In this document: positions 20,760 to 32,174 of the stretch, piece after piece
Layout of the letters: each line of letters starts with the position of its first letter
Position numbering within the stretch: position 1 is the first letter of the stretch
Notes under the pieces: generated by a model
The model's input: only the letters and a program-made list of their open reading frames with translations
What the model was told of the DNA's origin: nothing
Database searches by the model: none
DNA from: Arion vulgaris
Taxonomy: Eukaryota > Mollusca > Gastropoda > Stylommatophora > Arionidae
DNA length: 64,000 nucleotides
Assembly: GCA_020796225.1 (NCBI GenBank)
Contig: CM036753.1
Span: 67,798,365-67,862,364, forward strand
Direction of reading: 5' to 3'
Program-made: the position numbers and the translations under genes

Positions 20760-21232
20760 TATATGTACAAGTACTGGTACAGACAAGGCTCAGAGAAATC
20801 ACCTTCATTTGTGTCCCTGGGCAGGCAGGAGTAATGAACTAGTTGATAGATTGACTGACATGGCTGCGATGTCAGAGGGAGCTACAATGGACCGAAATGA
20901 CTTTCTTGACGCATTGATAGAGTCTTTCCTAACGGAAGAGTTTCAGGTCTGTGAATCCCAGTTACTGATCAGATTGAGAAAGATAGATGTCGATATTGGT
21001 GCAGCCCGAAAAGAACAACATACTAAAGAGGCAAAAAAGATTGATTAATCAACGTCGAACTGGTGTGTTGGGTCGCTGGACGCTGCTGGATTTAATGAGA
21101 CGGAGATCGGAGCACCTATGGACGTGTCTGGAATTCTATAGTGATAGTCCTCATATAACTAGTTATTGATGATGATAGTCTTCATATTACTAGTTATTGA
21201 TGATGATAGTCTTCATATTACTAATAACTGAT
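20760..21232 (+). mobile_element. RNase H LINE 3' end
   Basis: The plus strand encodes the end of RNase H (a frameshifted FICVPGQAG, SNELVDRLTDMAAMSEGATM, DRNDFLDALIESF, CESQLLIRLRKIDVDIGAAR) and the family tail RRTGVLGRWTLLDLMRRRSE, HLWTC. The first His of the HAG motif is replaced by Gln. After the stop, a 30-31-bp unit (GATGATGATAGTCTTCATAT) is repeated about three times to 21,232, an expanded 3' terminus. Confidence 0.85.
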
Positions 21233-21349
21233 GCGAACAGATAATTACATGAACGAGTTTTAGCCAGAGGAACCATAGGAGTAGACTTGAACGCTGATCT
21301 AGTAGTTATACTCGTGGCCTGAGTGATCACAACATAATCTATTTCATTC

Positions 21350-21402
21350 TCAAAATTCAGAAAGAAAAGAGAGAGAGAAAAAATAAAAGTGAGAGAGAGA
21401 GA
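21350..21402. repeat. GA-rich simple repeat
   Basis: AGAGAGAG runs separated by an A-rich interruption. Confidence 0.7.
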
Positions 21403-21413
21403 GTCTATCGACG

Positions 21414-21697
21414 AGAACATAACAGTTCTGTTCATCAAAGTTATCAGTTTACATTATTAGAGTGATACTCTACATGTAGTTATCAAACAATCCATTCAAG
21501 ATATCAGAGAACATAACAGTTGTGTTCATCAAAGTTATCAGTTTACATTATTAGAGTGATACTCTACATATAGTTATCAAACAATCCATTCAAGATATCA
21601 GAGAACATAACAGTTTTATTCATCAAAGTTATCAGTTTACATTATTAGAGTGATACTCTACATGTAGTTATCAAACAATCCATTCAAGATATCAGAG
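21414..21697. repeat. 94-bp tandem repeat, 3 copies
   Basis: GAACATAACAG starts at 21,415, 21,509 and 21,603, an exact 94-bp period. Copies are more than 97% identical by eye. A fourth copy begins AGAGAAC and stops where SINE B starts. Confidence 0.95.
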
Positions 21698-21842
21698 AAC
21701 TTCTTCTTTGAACGCTCTATATCGACCACTTGTTAACCACTCTATGTGATTTGTATGTGACTTGAGTCTAAGAACGATTGTACGTTGTGCTAGTTATGCG
21801 CCTATTACTAGGGTAGCTTCCCTAGGTTATTAGAGAACAAAA
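21698..21842 (-). mobile_element. SINE B fragment
   Basis: The reversed tail CTTCTTCTTTGAACGCTC, the ATATCGACCACTTGTTAACC block, GTACGTTGTGC and GGGTAGCTTCCCTAGG match family B; the 5' third is missing. Confidence 0.75.
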
Positions 21843-21929
21843 CTATAGATAGCGACCAATCGCGATACCAAGCATAGTAGGCTCATGATAGTTATTACAG
21901 TGTCCTAGTTATAACAGGGTCAGTATCTA

Positions 21930-22188
21930 CAGGGTGTTCAACTTAAAAGCAGCCTATGAATGGAGCTAATCTGGCATATATGAATGGAAATGAGAAGGTT
22001 CAGTTATGACGTAGTATAGGTCAAGGTTGTGTGATGGTGTGTAATTGTAGTGCAGGAAGGGGCGATGAACAAATGTGACGTGGGACGAGCTAGTCAGAAC
22101 CGGTTTAAATAGTACATAAACACAACGCGATAGGTTATCTGGCAACTTACGATTTGTCAATGAGGCTGCAATTATCTTGAACACCCTG
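21930..22188. mobile_element. mariner-type MITE
   Basis: A 259-bp element between TA dinucleotides (21,928-21,929 and 22,189-22,190). Ends are inverted: CAGGGTGTTCAA at both termini, extending to about 26 bp with few mismatches (GCAGCCT also shared). TA target and this terminus are typical of Tc1/mariner elements. No transposase frame. One copy in the window. Confidence 0.8.
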
Positions 22189-22190
22189 TA

Positions 22191-22840
22191 TTTAATGTCA
22201 TTCATGTTTTCCAGATATCACATTACATTTAAACAAACAAACATTACGACTAAATTAGCAAGAGACGTTTTGTTTTAGTTGGAAGATCCCCTGATATGTA
22301 TAACTTTCAATGATACTCTTGTATGCTGAGAATAAATGTCAAATATAAATACTACTCGTTGGCGTATTTTCTACGCAAGAATTTACCTACGTGTATCTAA
22401 ACGTTGATATTTATCTTCTATATCGATCTTTGTATAATATTTAACAATCTCTAAAACTGTTTCATTTTCGAATCCTGTTATATTTTTCTAATCACCACGG
22501 TCTATCTCATTATTTCTGAATGTCTTATTTTAAGCTTCCTTTCAATCTCTTTGATCGTTCTTGTTTAATTTATTGTCAGTCCTAGTATTTTTCTTTAGAT
22601 CATCCTACTTAAACGCACAAATTATAGTTTATCACGCTAGTATTTCATTTGTCTTTTTCTAAAGTCATTGTACTGGGAAAATGCACATGCTTGGCTTTTC
22701 TGGTGGTTTCACTTAGCTAAGATGTTTGTTACAGTCACAACCTTGTTCACAAGTTGAACCATCACTTATATTTTTACATTTCCAGACTTATTACATATTC
22801 TACAAAGACGATATCCAGTCTTACTTTAATTATTCTCTAT
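22191..22840. other. AT-rich stretch, no gene
   Basis: No recognisable element; possibly intronic or intergenic unique sequence. Confidence 0.4.
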
Positions 22841-22844
22841 CCTA

Positions 22845-23245
22845 TCTTATCAAATCTATCGAGCCTGTGTATTTAGCTCTTATATGGCTCAGAAACATGG
22901 ACAGTGTACTCAAGGCACGAGACTAGGACATGTGAGAAGAATGAACACTTGCCGCATACCAAAACAAATGTTGTTCGGTTAACTTTCTGAGGTGAAGAGG
23001 CACCAAGGAGGCACTGCTCAGATACCTGCAAGACCTCAATGAAGAACTTTTCTATCTACCCCAGCAAATGGGAAATACTAGCTGATGACCGATTTGCGGG
23101 GAAAACAACATTACGCAAACGTGCAGAATAATTTGAGAAGAGATTTGTGGATGAGCTGAAAGACAATAGAGACAGGTGAAAACTGAGTAGCTGTCAGAGT
23201 AAAACACTAGCCAATTGATCATCTGTAAAGGTGAAAAAGGCCATA
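22845..23245 (+). mobile_element. LINE reverse-transcriptase tail
   Basis: Plus-strand pieces: LLYGSETWTVYSRHE, then a shifted LGHVRRMNTCRIPKQMLFG, LSEVKRHQGGTAQI and a DRFAGK-like end. This matches the widespread GHV.RM..R.PK...YG.L..GKR..G tail of animal LINEs, a lineage not otherwise seen here. Multiple frameshifts. Confidence 0.75.
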
Positions 23246-23460
23246 TATACATATATCCCATCTAAACAGACTCGCTATTAACTGAGGTTACTAATGCTTA
23301 ACTTATTCTAGACTATGTTATGATCCTATTAGAGCACGTATTCTGTGGTTAAATTACAGATGACCGTCACAAACCAACTCTAGCCCTAACAATCTCCATT
23401 TCAGAGGATGATCTGTGTTTGCACTCCACTTCTACAGTTCAAAGGTTAACCTCAAACAAA

Positions 23461-23775
23461 TTATGACTTACTTGGTTTATTACATCGGTCTTTGTGGAGT
23501 ATAAGAGCCCTAACATTTGTTGGCCACTTTTTCCTGTTTTCTCTGATTATTTTCTTTATTTCTTCCCAGGATAGTCCAGCATGTCTCCAGGTATGTCTAG
23601 GACGTTCTCTTTTCCGTTTTAATTGCGGGTTCCACTTAAGTTCTGATCTAGTGACACTCGACTGTGTTTTTCGCAGTGTATGTCTGTCCCATCGCCATTG
23701 TCTCCTCTTCAGCATGGGTTCCTGTATTGTTCTTATCCACGGGTCTTGTGTTTTTAACTCTATCATGCCATCTCA
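23461..23775 (-). mobile_element. LINE C-terminal tail
   Basis: The minus-strand frame reads LKRRQWRWDRHTLRKTQSSV, KWNPQLKRKRERPRHTWRH, LSWEEIKKIIRENRKKWPT. It is a typical RTE-like basic tail with an intact short frame of 101 codons. Confidence 0.82.
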
Positions 23776-23939
23776 ATTTGAGCATATGGCAAAAACAAAT
23801 TATATATGCTCTTTATTTGCTCAGAACCTCTTCCTCAATACATATTTGAAGTGTCTCCGGTTACAGCCATTTGTCTCAATGAACCTGCACTTTTCAATTG
23901 ACAGTTGTATGTAAATAAAAAATGATTAGCAGATCAAAG

Positions 23940-24077
23940 TGTCTTTATCAAAGATAGTAAGCAACAAGATACAATGCAGAACAGTTGTCTTTATCAAAGA
24001 TAGTAAGCGACAAGATAAAATACAGAACAGTTGTCTTTATCAAAGATAGTAAGCAACAAGATAAAATACAGAACAGC
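23940..24077. repeat. 46-bp tandem repeat, 3 copies
   Basis: GTCTTTATCAAAGATAGTAA recurs every 46 bp with two or three substitutions. Confidence 0.92.
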
Positions 24078-24159
24078 AACAAAATATTCACACAAAATAT
24101 ATATAATCTAGAGCTATTTATCTATATTTAACAAGAAAGTCAGCAAACAGACAATTACC

Positions 24160-24475
24160 ACTGTCTAGATAGAGCAAGGCAGGTGATACTGTTTCGACTC
24201 AGAACTGGACACAACAGACTGAACAGACACCTGCACAGACTAAAACTAGTACCATCATCCCCATGTGCATGTGGACAGATAGCACAGACAGCCGAACACA
24301 TCCTGCGAGATTGTCACCTGATGAATCAACTGCGGAAAGATCACTGGCCAACAGAGACAGACATCCACACAAAGCTGTTTGGAAGTTTTGATGACCTAAA
24401 CAACTCAACAATATACATCCAGAGAACCGGACTCATTGTGTAGACATTGAACATCAGCGAACGCAAAGAAGAAGA
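24160..24475 (+). mobile_element. RNase H-type LINE C-terminal fragment
   Basis: Frame 24,183-24,443 encodes ILFRLRTGHNRLNRHLHRLK, SSPCACGQIAQTAEHILRDC and HTKLFGSFDDLNNS, ending at a stop (24,443) followed by a GAAGAAGAAG tail. The Cys-x-Cys-(x)n-His-x4-Cys spacing is the zinc-knuckle-like tail following RNase H in Jockey/I-group-like LINEs. The preserved 86-codon frame suggests a younger copy. Relatives at 12.1 kb (-) and 52.87 kb (+). Confidence 0.85.
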
Positions 24476-24714
24476 AGATCTATATACAGAGCCATGTCGT
24501 GCTATGATACAGAGAGGCGGCTGCATAAGCAGCAAAATAAAAATTACAATTGAAGGTTATTTTAAGGAAAAAGCATTTAAGGGGCGGCATTTCGAAGACT
24601 TGCATCATTTTGAGAAAATATACCGCACGGCCCTGTATATATGTAACATAAAGTCAGAAAATGTGCGATAGTTATTTGTAATACGTTTGTACCAAAATAT
24701 TGCATCATCGACAA

Positions 24715-24990
24715 ATAAATTGTTCTGGACCGAATTTTGCCACCCTAACAGCCTTCCTAATTTTTCTCTCTCATATGCCAGATATTCCACCTCTGCAGAC
24801 GTCTTTCTCATATCATCGTTACATCCTGAATCCATCTTCTCTGTGGCTTTTCTTTTCTCCTTTTTGTCGGGATACCTCCATCGATAATGGTCTTCTCCAA
24901 CCCTTCGAGTTTATTTATTTTCTCATTAGTTTTTGTAGCATCAGCCAGATTTCTTTGGTGATGCGTTCTTTATAGATAAATATATATATT
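24715..24990 (-). mobile_element. LINE 3' tail fragment
   Basis: On the minus strand, a decayed RLEKTIIDGGI..KKEKKSHREKMDSGCNDDMRKT and LAYEREK segment resembles the tails at 15.03, 32.18 and 54.65 kb. Confidence 0.72.
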
Positions 24991-25283
24991 CTCCTCTCTG
25001 ACTATTGTATAACGAGGATTATTTTGTAAACCTTATATTCAAACTCTGCCAATGCCGGTTCAAAGCCCGGATGAAAAAGGAGGAGGACTTGTGCGTGAGG
25101 CCAGCTACCTCATCACAAGAAATTGAAATAGCTACAGAAACTTGTAAGAAAGGACGCCATACCGGTAAACCGACCAGCCAGGTGGTGTGCGGTGCACCTA
25201 GTGCATCAATGACGGTTGCTGATGAAAGCCGCTCTGCGGAAGTCAGCAACCCGACTCGTACATTACTTGGCTCAAAAACACAC

Positions 25284-26091
25284 ACTAAAATTGGATTTTG
25301 GAATGTGAGAACGATGGCCACGGCTACAAAATCAGCCCAAATTGCAGAAGAAATGAAGAGATACGAGCTGGACATACTGGGGTTAAGTGAGGTGAGATGG
25401 CCTGGAACAGATAGAAGAGTAGTTAGTGGATTAACTTTCATATATTCAGGAAGAGAAGATGGTAAGCATTTTGAAGGAGTGGGTATAATGATGACACCTA
25501 GAGTAGCAAAGAGCATGTTAGAATGGGAACCCATCTCGAGTCGGATAATTAGAGCCGCTTCAGTACCAGGCATGTCAATATGACAATACTGCAGTGTTAT
25601 GCACCAACAAATGAGACTGACGATGATAAGAAAGACACATTTTAGGAGCAACTACAAGATCAAATTAACAAGACCCAAAAACATGACCTGTTAGTAGTAA
25701 TGGGGACTTTAATGCCAAGGTGGTTGGAAGTGATAATATAGGGGTAGAGAGAGCTATAGGAAAACAAGGAATAAACACAATGAATGAGAATGGAGAAAGA
25801 CTGATGGAGTTATGTATGCTGTCAAACTTAGTAATTGGAGGTACCATCTTTACACATAAGGAAATTCGTAAACTTACTTGGCACTCACCAGATGGAGTGA
25901 CCAGGAATCAGATTGACCATATGTGCATAAATACACAATTTAGAACATCATTGCTGGATGTCCGTGCATACAGAGGGGCAGATGTAGGAAGTGATCATAA
26001 TTTATGCATAGGTAAATTGAAACTGAAATTGAAAATTCATCATACTAAAAAAAGAACAACTGCGAATAGACAGTCAAAGACTACAAAATAA
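25284..26091 (+). pseudogene. LINE endonuclease domain (decayed)
   Basis: Motifs in order: IGFWNVRTMATATKSAQIAE (25,290), DILGLSEVRWPGTD (25,370), YSGREDGKHFEGVGIMM (25,443), a shifted LQCYAPTNET (25,590), [12 protein letters not shown] remnant of GDxNAxxG (25,700, damaged by a 1-2 bp loss), [20 protein letters not shown] (25,832), RNQIDHMCI (25,903) and [11 protein letters not shown] (25,974). The domain is the same type as in the 16-kb element, but from a different lineage. Confidence 0.87.
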
Positions 26092-26200
26092 TGAGGTAAA
26101 AGAGGAATATCAGCTCGAACTTAAGAATAGGTTCGAGTTACTCAATGGTGAAAATGAACAGAACATTGAAGACAAATGGACTAAGATAAAGGACACACTA

Positions 26201-28075
26201 TTGGGGGCAGCAAATAATAGCTCAGGATTAAAGACGAAAGATAGAAAACCCTGGATAAGCGATGACACATGGAAATGTATTCAAGAAAGAAGAAAGATGA
26301 AACTAGCAATATTTAATACTAAGGATGCAACAGATGAAATCCAAGCTAAAGAGGAATATAGACTAAAAGACAAGGAAGTGAAAAGAGCAGCTAGAAGAGA
26401 TAAAAGAACATATGTCAATCGACTGGCCGAAGAAGGGGAAAAGGCAGCTAAGACTGGAAACAGTAAAATGCTATACAACACACTAAAACAACTTACTGGA
26501 ACATTTGTTTCAAAGGGTGCCCCAATCAAGAGCAAAGATGGTAAAGTTCTAACATCAGATACCGAGCAGAAGAAAAGATGGGCAGAACATTTTGAAGAAA
26601 TATTAAATAGACCTGATCCACCAGTACTATTCAAGTTTGACGAAGAGGCAAGAAACAGCTCTCTACCAATTAACGAAGAAATTATAAGTGTAGCTGAGGT
26701 CAAGGAGACAATAGATTCCTTGATAAACAATAAGGCAGCGGGTGATGACAACATTACTGCAGAAATGCTCAAAGCGGCTGATGATACAACTATTAGCCAG
26801 GTGCAAGAACTATTTAATAAAGTATGGGAAGAAGAAACTGTCCCAGATCAATGGAAGAAGGGAATAATTGTTAAGATCCCCAAAAAGGTAATCTCAAAGA
26901 TTGCAACAACTGGAGAGGATCACCCTATTATCAGTAATGACCAAGACTTTCTGCAAAATCATTTTTAATAGAATCAAAGGAGCAGTGGACACAACCCTGA
27001 GAGAAGAACAAGCTGGTTTTAGACCTGGGAGAAGCTGCTTAGACCAAATAATTACACTACGACTAATTTTGGAGGAACATATTGAGAAGCAACAACCACT
27101 CATACTAAATTTCATCGATTTTAAAAAAGCCTTTGATAGTCTACACAGAATCTCTCTGTGGAATATTCTGAGATGCTATGGAATACCAGACAAATTAATA
27201 AACATTATAAAGAGACTTTATGATGGTTCACAGTGTGCAGTTCGCACTGATGGTGGACACAGCGACTGGTTTATGGTTGAAACCGGAGTAAAGCAAGGCT
27301 GTATTCTATCTCCGCTATTGTTTGGAGTGGCCATTGACTGGGTGATGCGAAAATGTTGCAGGGCGAAACTGGCATCGATTGGGTAGAAAATAGTCAACTA
27401 GAAGATTTGGATTTTGCAGATGATATTGCCTTGTTAAGTAGAAACAACCAAGATATGCAAAGAAAAACAGACAACTTGTCATCTATAGCATCAAAAGTTG
27501 GACTGTAGATAAGCTATGAAAAACAAATATAATGAAGACACAAATGACAAGTAATGCAGATATCACACTGGAATCTAAAATGATAAAAATAACAGAGCAG
27601 TTCACCTATTTGGGTAGCAATTTTGATTGCACAGGAAATGTTAAAAAGAAATTATGATACCAATTGGCAAAGCAACATTAGCTTTTAAAAGTCTAAATAA
27701 AATATGGAACTGCAAGTTATATAGTATTAAAACTAAATTACGAATTTTCAATTCAAATGTTGTATCAATCCTAACATATGCCAGCGAGAGTTGGAAAATG
27801 ACTAAAGATATAGAAAGCAAGTTGAATGCATTTGAAAATAGATGTCTGCGAAAAATAATGAATATAAAATGGAACGAATTCAGGAGGTGATGAAATCAGA
27901 GACATGTCTGGTCAACCACTAGTGACAACTGTTATAAGAAAGAGAAGATGGAGATATGTTGGGCACACCTTGAGGAGAAATGATCAACGAATAGCAAAGC
28001 AGGCATTGAAGTGGGATGCAAAGGGTTCAAGAAAGAGAGGTCGACCTAAGGAGACCCTGAACCGAACTTTGCTGA
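26201..28075 (+). pseudogene. LINE reverse transcriptase (decayed)
   Basis: Frame 26,201-26,888 holds the linker and RT start (DSLINNKAAGDDNITAEMLK, WKKGIIVKIPKK). One base is missing near 26,888, and the next frame (26,889-27,386) continues NNWRG-like, LREEQAGFRPGRSCLDQI, NFIDFKKAFDSLHRISLW, TGVKQGCILSPLLFGVAIDW. A second shift precedes LEDLDFADDIALLSRNN (27,400). The thumb is badly decayed. The tail frame 27,904-28,075 has TVIRKRRWRYVGHTLRRNDQ and KRGRPKETLN. Catalytic residues F-A-D-D are conserved. Confidence 0.9.
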
Positions 28076-28284
28076 GAGAGGCAGAAATATCGGTCTCAGT
28101 TCCATGGAGGAGATTGAGCGAGTTGCCCAGGATAGAGCGGTATGGAGAAATTACTTGCAGGCCCTATGTAACGTATAACGGTACGAGAGGAATTATTATT
28201 ATTATTATTATTTTCAATAGCATTTGTCAAATCTTAAGTAGTTCTTTTTTTCACAATTAACTGGAAAGAACATCATAAGTCTTG

Positions 28285-28860
28285 CGTAATAGGATCGTAA
28301 ATCTGTTAACTAGGCGACATGTTACTGAACCATGCTCAACTGTTAACTGGAAGGCATGTTACTGAATCGTACATGTTGATCCGTTAACTAGGGCGACCTG
28401 TTACTAAATTGTGCTTGTTTTTATGTTAACTGGGACGGCGTATTACTGAATCGCACATGTTAATCTGTTAACTGGTGGGACGTGTTACTAAATCGTACAT
28501 GTTTATCTGTTAACTAGGGCGACGTGTTACTGAATCGCACATGTTAATCTGTTAACTGTCGGGACGTGTTACTGAATCGTGCATGTTTATCAGTTAACTG
28601 GGACGATGTGTTACTGAATCGTACATGTTTATCTGTTAACTAGGGCAACGTGTTACTGAATCCTGCTTGTTTATCTGTTAATTAGGGCAACGTGTTACTG
28701 AATCCTGCTTGTTTATCTGTTAACTAGGGCAACGTGTTACTAAATAGGGTTTATCTGTTAACTGGGGCGATATATTTCTGAATCATGCATGTTTATATGT
28801 TAACTGGGGCGGGATGTTACTGAATAATGTTTAGCTGTTAAATGGGGCGGTATAATACTG
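28285..28860. repeat. ~42-bp degenerate tandem array, ~13 copies
   Basis: Units share GTTAACTRGGGCGACGTGTT and ACTGAATCGTACATGTTTAT. Substitution and indel load is high (roughly 10-20% by eye), so the array is older than the others here. Confidence 0.9.
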
Positions 28861-29226
28861 TATCATGTTTGTTTTATCTTTATTTTTCTTTATTTGATGA
28901 TGTTATCATTCGGAATTATATTTTTCATAATTATTTATGGCCTTGTTATCGTGTGTCCACATCCCAAAAAGTTCCTTTCTCCTACTTTTATATGGTCTTT
29001 GTACTCGATCTTTCGCTGCGTAGGTTGATTCGTCTAACGGTTTATAATTTCTCAAAATTCTGCATATTACAAGATGCTTTGAACATATTTTTGTCTTCCG
29101 TATTTAGTATATATAAAGAAAATAACATCGAAAAATATTACGAATGGCCTAACCTCATGGAACGGAAAATGTAAATCTCAGTTTTAAATATCTAGTATTC
29201 ATGACGTCAATGATAACATGATATGC
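28861..29226. other. AT-rich stretch, no gene
   Basis: The 110-codon frame overlapping it starts inside the tandem array and shows no recognised domain. Confidence 0.4.
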
Positions 29227-29278
29227 AAGAAATATCGGTCTCAGATTCATGGAAAAGATTGCGCGAATTGCCCATATA
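29227..29278 (+). mobile_element. Short RTE-like LINE fragment
   Basis: About 50 bp matching the copy at 28,084-28,135 (AGAAATATCGGTCTCAG then GCGCGAATTGCCCA). It ends without a tail and is probably a relic. Confidence 0.6.
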
Positions 29279-29436
29279 AAGTTCTAAAATAGTTATATTA
29301 TATCACATAATATTTTTACTAATAGAATTTCTTAAAATAAATCATAAATAATGTGAACATGAGAAATTGACTAGTTATAACAGTTTAATTTAACTATATT
29401 ATTTTCTATTTACAACCGTAGCCGAACACTCAAGCT

Positions 29437-29441
29437 GAGAT

Positions 29442-29477
<36 letters not shown>

Positions 29478-29513
29478 CTCTCTCTCTCGCTCTCTCTCGC
29501 TCTCTCAATGCAG
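29437..29513. repeat. (CT)n microsatellite
   Basis: Long CT run, with GCT interruptions toward the right. Confidence 0.95.
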
Positions 29514-29826
29514 TATGACATAATTCAATTTGATGTAAAGTGAATCTATTAATAGTTTTAAAAGGTAAAAATCCTAACTCGTAAATAAAAATAGGTTAAA
29601 TTCATTTCTTCAATATCCTGTTTTTCTCATAAACTCAACACAAACCACATTACAATCAAATAAACAACAATTTTGATTTGCTGTCAATTGTAGATGAATT
29701 ATAGACGACACGCAAGTGTTCATCAAACTGACATCTACGGAGACAACTTGTGTTGTGATTGTTTGACTAGAGGCATCTACAAAACTAGATTTGTGTCTCA
29801 GAGACAGTGTTGTTTATTGATATAAT

Positions 29827-29992
29827 CAGTGGCGGCTCCTGATCATTTTTGTTTGTGGGGCCAGTCACAAATTTTCGGAAAAATCATAGTTTTGTGTTAG
29901 GTTATATTTAAATTTACAAAATAATAAAAACACATTTCACATTATTTTTGGTGGGCCCGGCCCCTCTGGATCCTAATGACGAGCCGCCACTG
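29827..29992. mobile_element. hAT-type MITE, family 1, copy 1
   Basis: 166 bp. Termini are inverted: CAGTGGCGGCTC at the left and GAGCCGCCACTG at the right. The 8-bp duplication GATATAAT (29,819-29,826 and 29,993-30,000) is perfect. 8-bp duplications with CA(G)-starting termini are the mark of hAT elements. It is inverted relative to the copies at 30.66 and 46.79 kb. Confidence 0.92.
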
Positions 29993-30139
29993 GATATAAT
30001 TATGAAAGTTGTTCTTTTATTTGATGTTTCTTTTCGAGACATATCTATTAGATTTCGAAAAGAATTGTGGAATAAAAGCTGTTTCATGGGAACTGTAGGA
30101 TAAAAACATAATCCATATCTATAAGAAAGGTTCAAGTAG

Positions 30140-30335
30140 CAGCATGTGCCTTGCGAAGCGTCGTCTTCATCACAGCACGTCTACTAAAAACTTTCTGTCT
30201 CTAGCAAGTTCCCCCGTTCACCGGCGTCGTGTTCAATGTTTCTTTGATCTCCTGCTGCTAACTTTGTCTTGGGCGTCCTCTGCCTTGTACTCCAGGAATC
30301 ATGTCTTCCATTACCGTTCTCTCCTTCTTCTTCTT
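30140..30335 (-). mobile_element. LINE 3' tail fragment
   Basis: On the minus strand: RTVMEDMIPGVQGRGRPKTK, then GDQRNIEHDAGE and L-ETES. It matches the tails of the (GAT)n lineage at 5.0 and 49.9 kb. Confidence 0.72.
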
Positions 30336-30575
30336 TTTCTAACTCTCCATATCGACCGCTTGTTAAACCACTTTCATGATTTGTATGTAATCTGAGCCTA
30401 AGAATGATTGTACGTTGTGCCAGCTATGCGCCTACCAGTACACATCAGACATCTGCGACACTTGTTATTTACAAGGGTGATTTCACTAGCCCCCTGCCTC
30501 AGACGCCTCTTATGAGATACATACATGGCCCAAGTAACATACAGGCGAAGAACGAAATATGCCTAAATCGGCTTT
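30323..30575 (-). mobile_element. SINE B copy
   Basis: The reversed tail TTCTTCTTCTTTTTCTAACT, ATATCGACCGCTTGTTAAAC, TGAGCCTAAGAATGATTGTA, GTGCCAGCTATGCGCCTAC and the CCTCAGACGCCTCTTATGA block define the family. The head past 30,530 is diverged. Confidence 0.78.
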
Positions 30576-30657
30576 ACTTTCCATTGTAAAATAGACACAA
30601 AAGACAATGAGATTTTATATTGACAAGTTAATAAAGGCGCATGATCATGTGTTTGAG

Positions 30658-30980
30658 CAGTGGCGGCTCGTCATTAAGAGCCAGTGTGGTTGGGCCCCAC
30701 CAAAAATATGTATAACGTGTATTTATTATTTTATAAATTAAAATATAGCAACAAAAAATAATGTATAACGTGTATTTATTATTTTATAAATTAAAATATA
30801 GCAACAAAAAATAATGTATAACGTGTATTTATTATTTTATAAATTAAAATATAGCAAAAAAAAAATAATGTATAACGTGTATTTATTATTTTATAAATTA
30901 AAATATAGCAACCAAATACCATGATTTATCCGGTAACAAAAAATGACCCCACCAAAAAAAATGATCACGAGCCGCCACTG
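30658..30980. mobile_element. hAT-type MITE, family 1, copy 2 (expanded)
   Basis: 323 bp with the same CAGTGGCGGCTCGT / ACGAGCCGCCACTG termini and the perfect duplication TGTTTGAG (30,650-30,657 and 30,981-30,988). It is twice as long as its relatives because an internal 53-bp unit is repeated. Confidence 0.93.
30707..30915. repeat. 53-bp tandem repeat inside the MITE, 4 copies
   Basis: TATAACGTGTATTTATTATT starts at 30,711, 30,764, 30,817 and 30,871. The first three spacings are 53, 53 and 54 (one extra A). Confidence 0.95.
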
Positions 30981-31205
30981 TGTTTGAGTTTACCAAATAC
31001 CATTCTCATCTAAACACGACAGAGTTAGTTTGGGTAAAAGTAAAAGGACAGATGACGACTGCTGATAATAAAACTTTCATATTTTCCGATGTCAAGATAT
31101 TTAACAACACCGAGCTATCAGAAATTGAGAAAACACCTAAGATAAAGTAAGGACTAAATATTTCAACAGGTAGACGACGACTACAGAAGAATGGATGGCT
31201 TGTAT

Positions 31206-31955
31206 CTAATGTTCATTAGGTTCAACCGAGAACAGTTATCAATCTACTACACTTGTCTGACATAGGTTCAACCGAGAACAGTTATCAATCTACTACACTC
31301 GTCTGACATAGGTTCAACTGAGAACAGTTATCAATCTACTACACTTGTCTGACATAGGTTCAACCGAGAACAGTTATCAATCTACTACACTTGTCTGACA
31401 TAGGTTCAACTGAGAACAGTTATCAATCTACTACACTTGTCTGACATAGGTTCAACTGAGAACAGTTATCAATCTACTACACTTGTCTGACATAGGTTCA
31501 ACCGAGAACAGTTATCAATCTACTACACTCGACTGACATAGGTTCAACCGAGAACAGTTATCAATCTACTACACTCGTCTGACATAGGTTCAACCAAGAA
31601 CAGTTATCAATCTACTACACTCGTCTGACATAGGTTCAACTGAGAACAGTTATCAATCTACTACACTCGTCTGACATAGGTTCAACCGAGAACAGTTATC
31701 AATCTACTACACTCGTCTGACATAGGTTCAACTGAGAACAGTTATCAATCTACTACACTCGTCTGACATAGGTTCAACCGAGAACAGTTATCAATCTACT
31801 ACACTCGTCTGACATAGGTTCAACCGAGAACAGTTATCAATCTACTACACTCGTCTGACATAGGTTCAACCGAGAACAGTTATCAATCTACTACACTCGT
31901 CTGACATAGGTTCAACCGAGAACAGTTATCAATCTACTACACTTGTCTGACACTG
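31206..31955. repeat. 46-bp tandem array, ~16 copies
   Basis: Unit GACATAGGTTCAACCGAGAA + CAGTTATCAATCTACTACAC + TCGTCT. Variation is confined to a few positions (CCGAG/CTGAG, CTCGTC/CTTGTC), so the array is highly homogeneous. Confidence 0.97.
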
Positions 31956-32174
31956 AATAAAGTGAGAAATTATTTCTCTATATGTTTCTTTCAACTAACA
32001 ATTTCATTTGTTTGGTAATATTTTGTGCACTAGAGTGATTTTTAACACTAATAGTAGCAACGCTCCCTTTTTGACAACTAAATTTTTATAACACCCCTCA
32101 CTCCCTTTAACCCTTTCAATACTCTCTTGCTCGGTGTAGTTTATACACAAACATACACATACATATATCATCCC

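Larger units (their letters stand above)
25045..28215 (+). mobile_element. Near-complete RTE-like LINE with (ATT)n tail
   Basis: Leader with GGTTCAAAGCCCGGATGAAA at about 25,058, then endonuclease, reverse transcriptase, basic tail and a terminal (ATT)n at 28,190-28,214. About 3.17 kb. The 5' edge is approximate because I found no convincing target duplication. It is the parent-like copy for the truncated fragments at 1.60 kb (-), 43.68 kb (-) and 29.23 kb (+). Frameshifts at about 25,580, 25,708, 26,090, 26,888 and 27,375 plus stops after 27,500 make it inactive. Confidence 0.9.

Noticed and set aside
23073..23110. Hammerhead-like CTGATGA..GGAAAA near 23.07 kb
   Set aside because: It lies in the coding tail of a LINE, the stem II geometry is off and there is no support from a second copy.
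25019..25651. 210-codon minus-strand frame
   Set aside because: Antisense shadow of the LINE leader and endonuclease.
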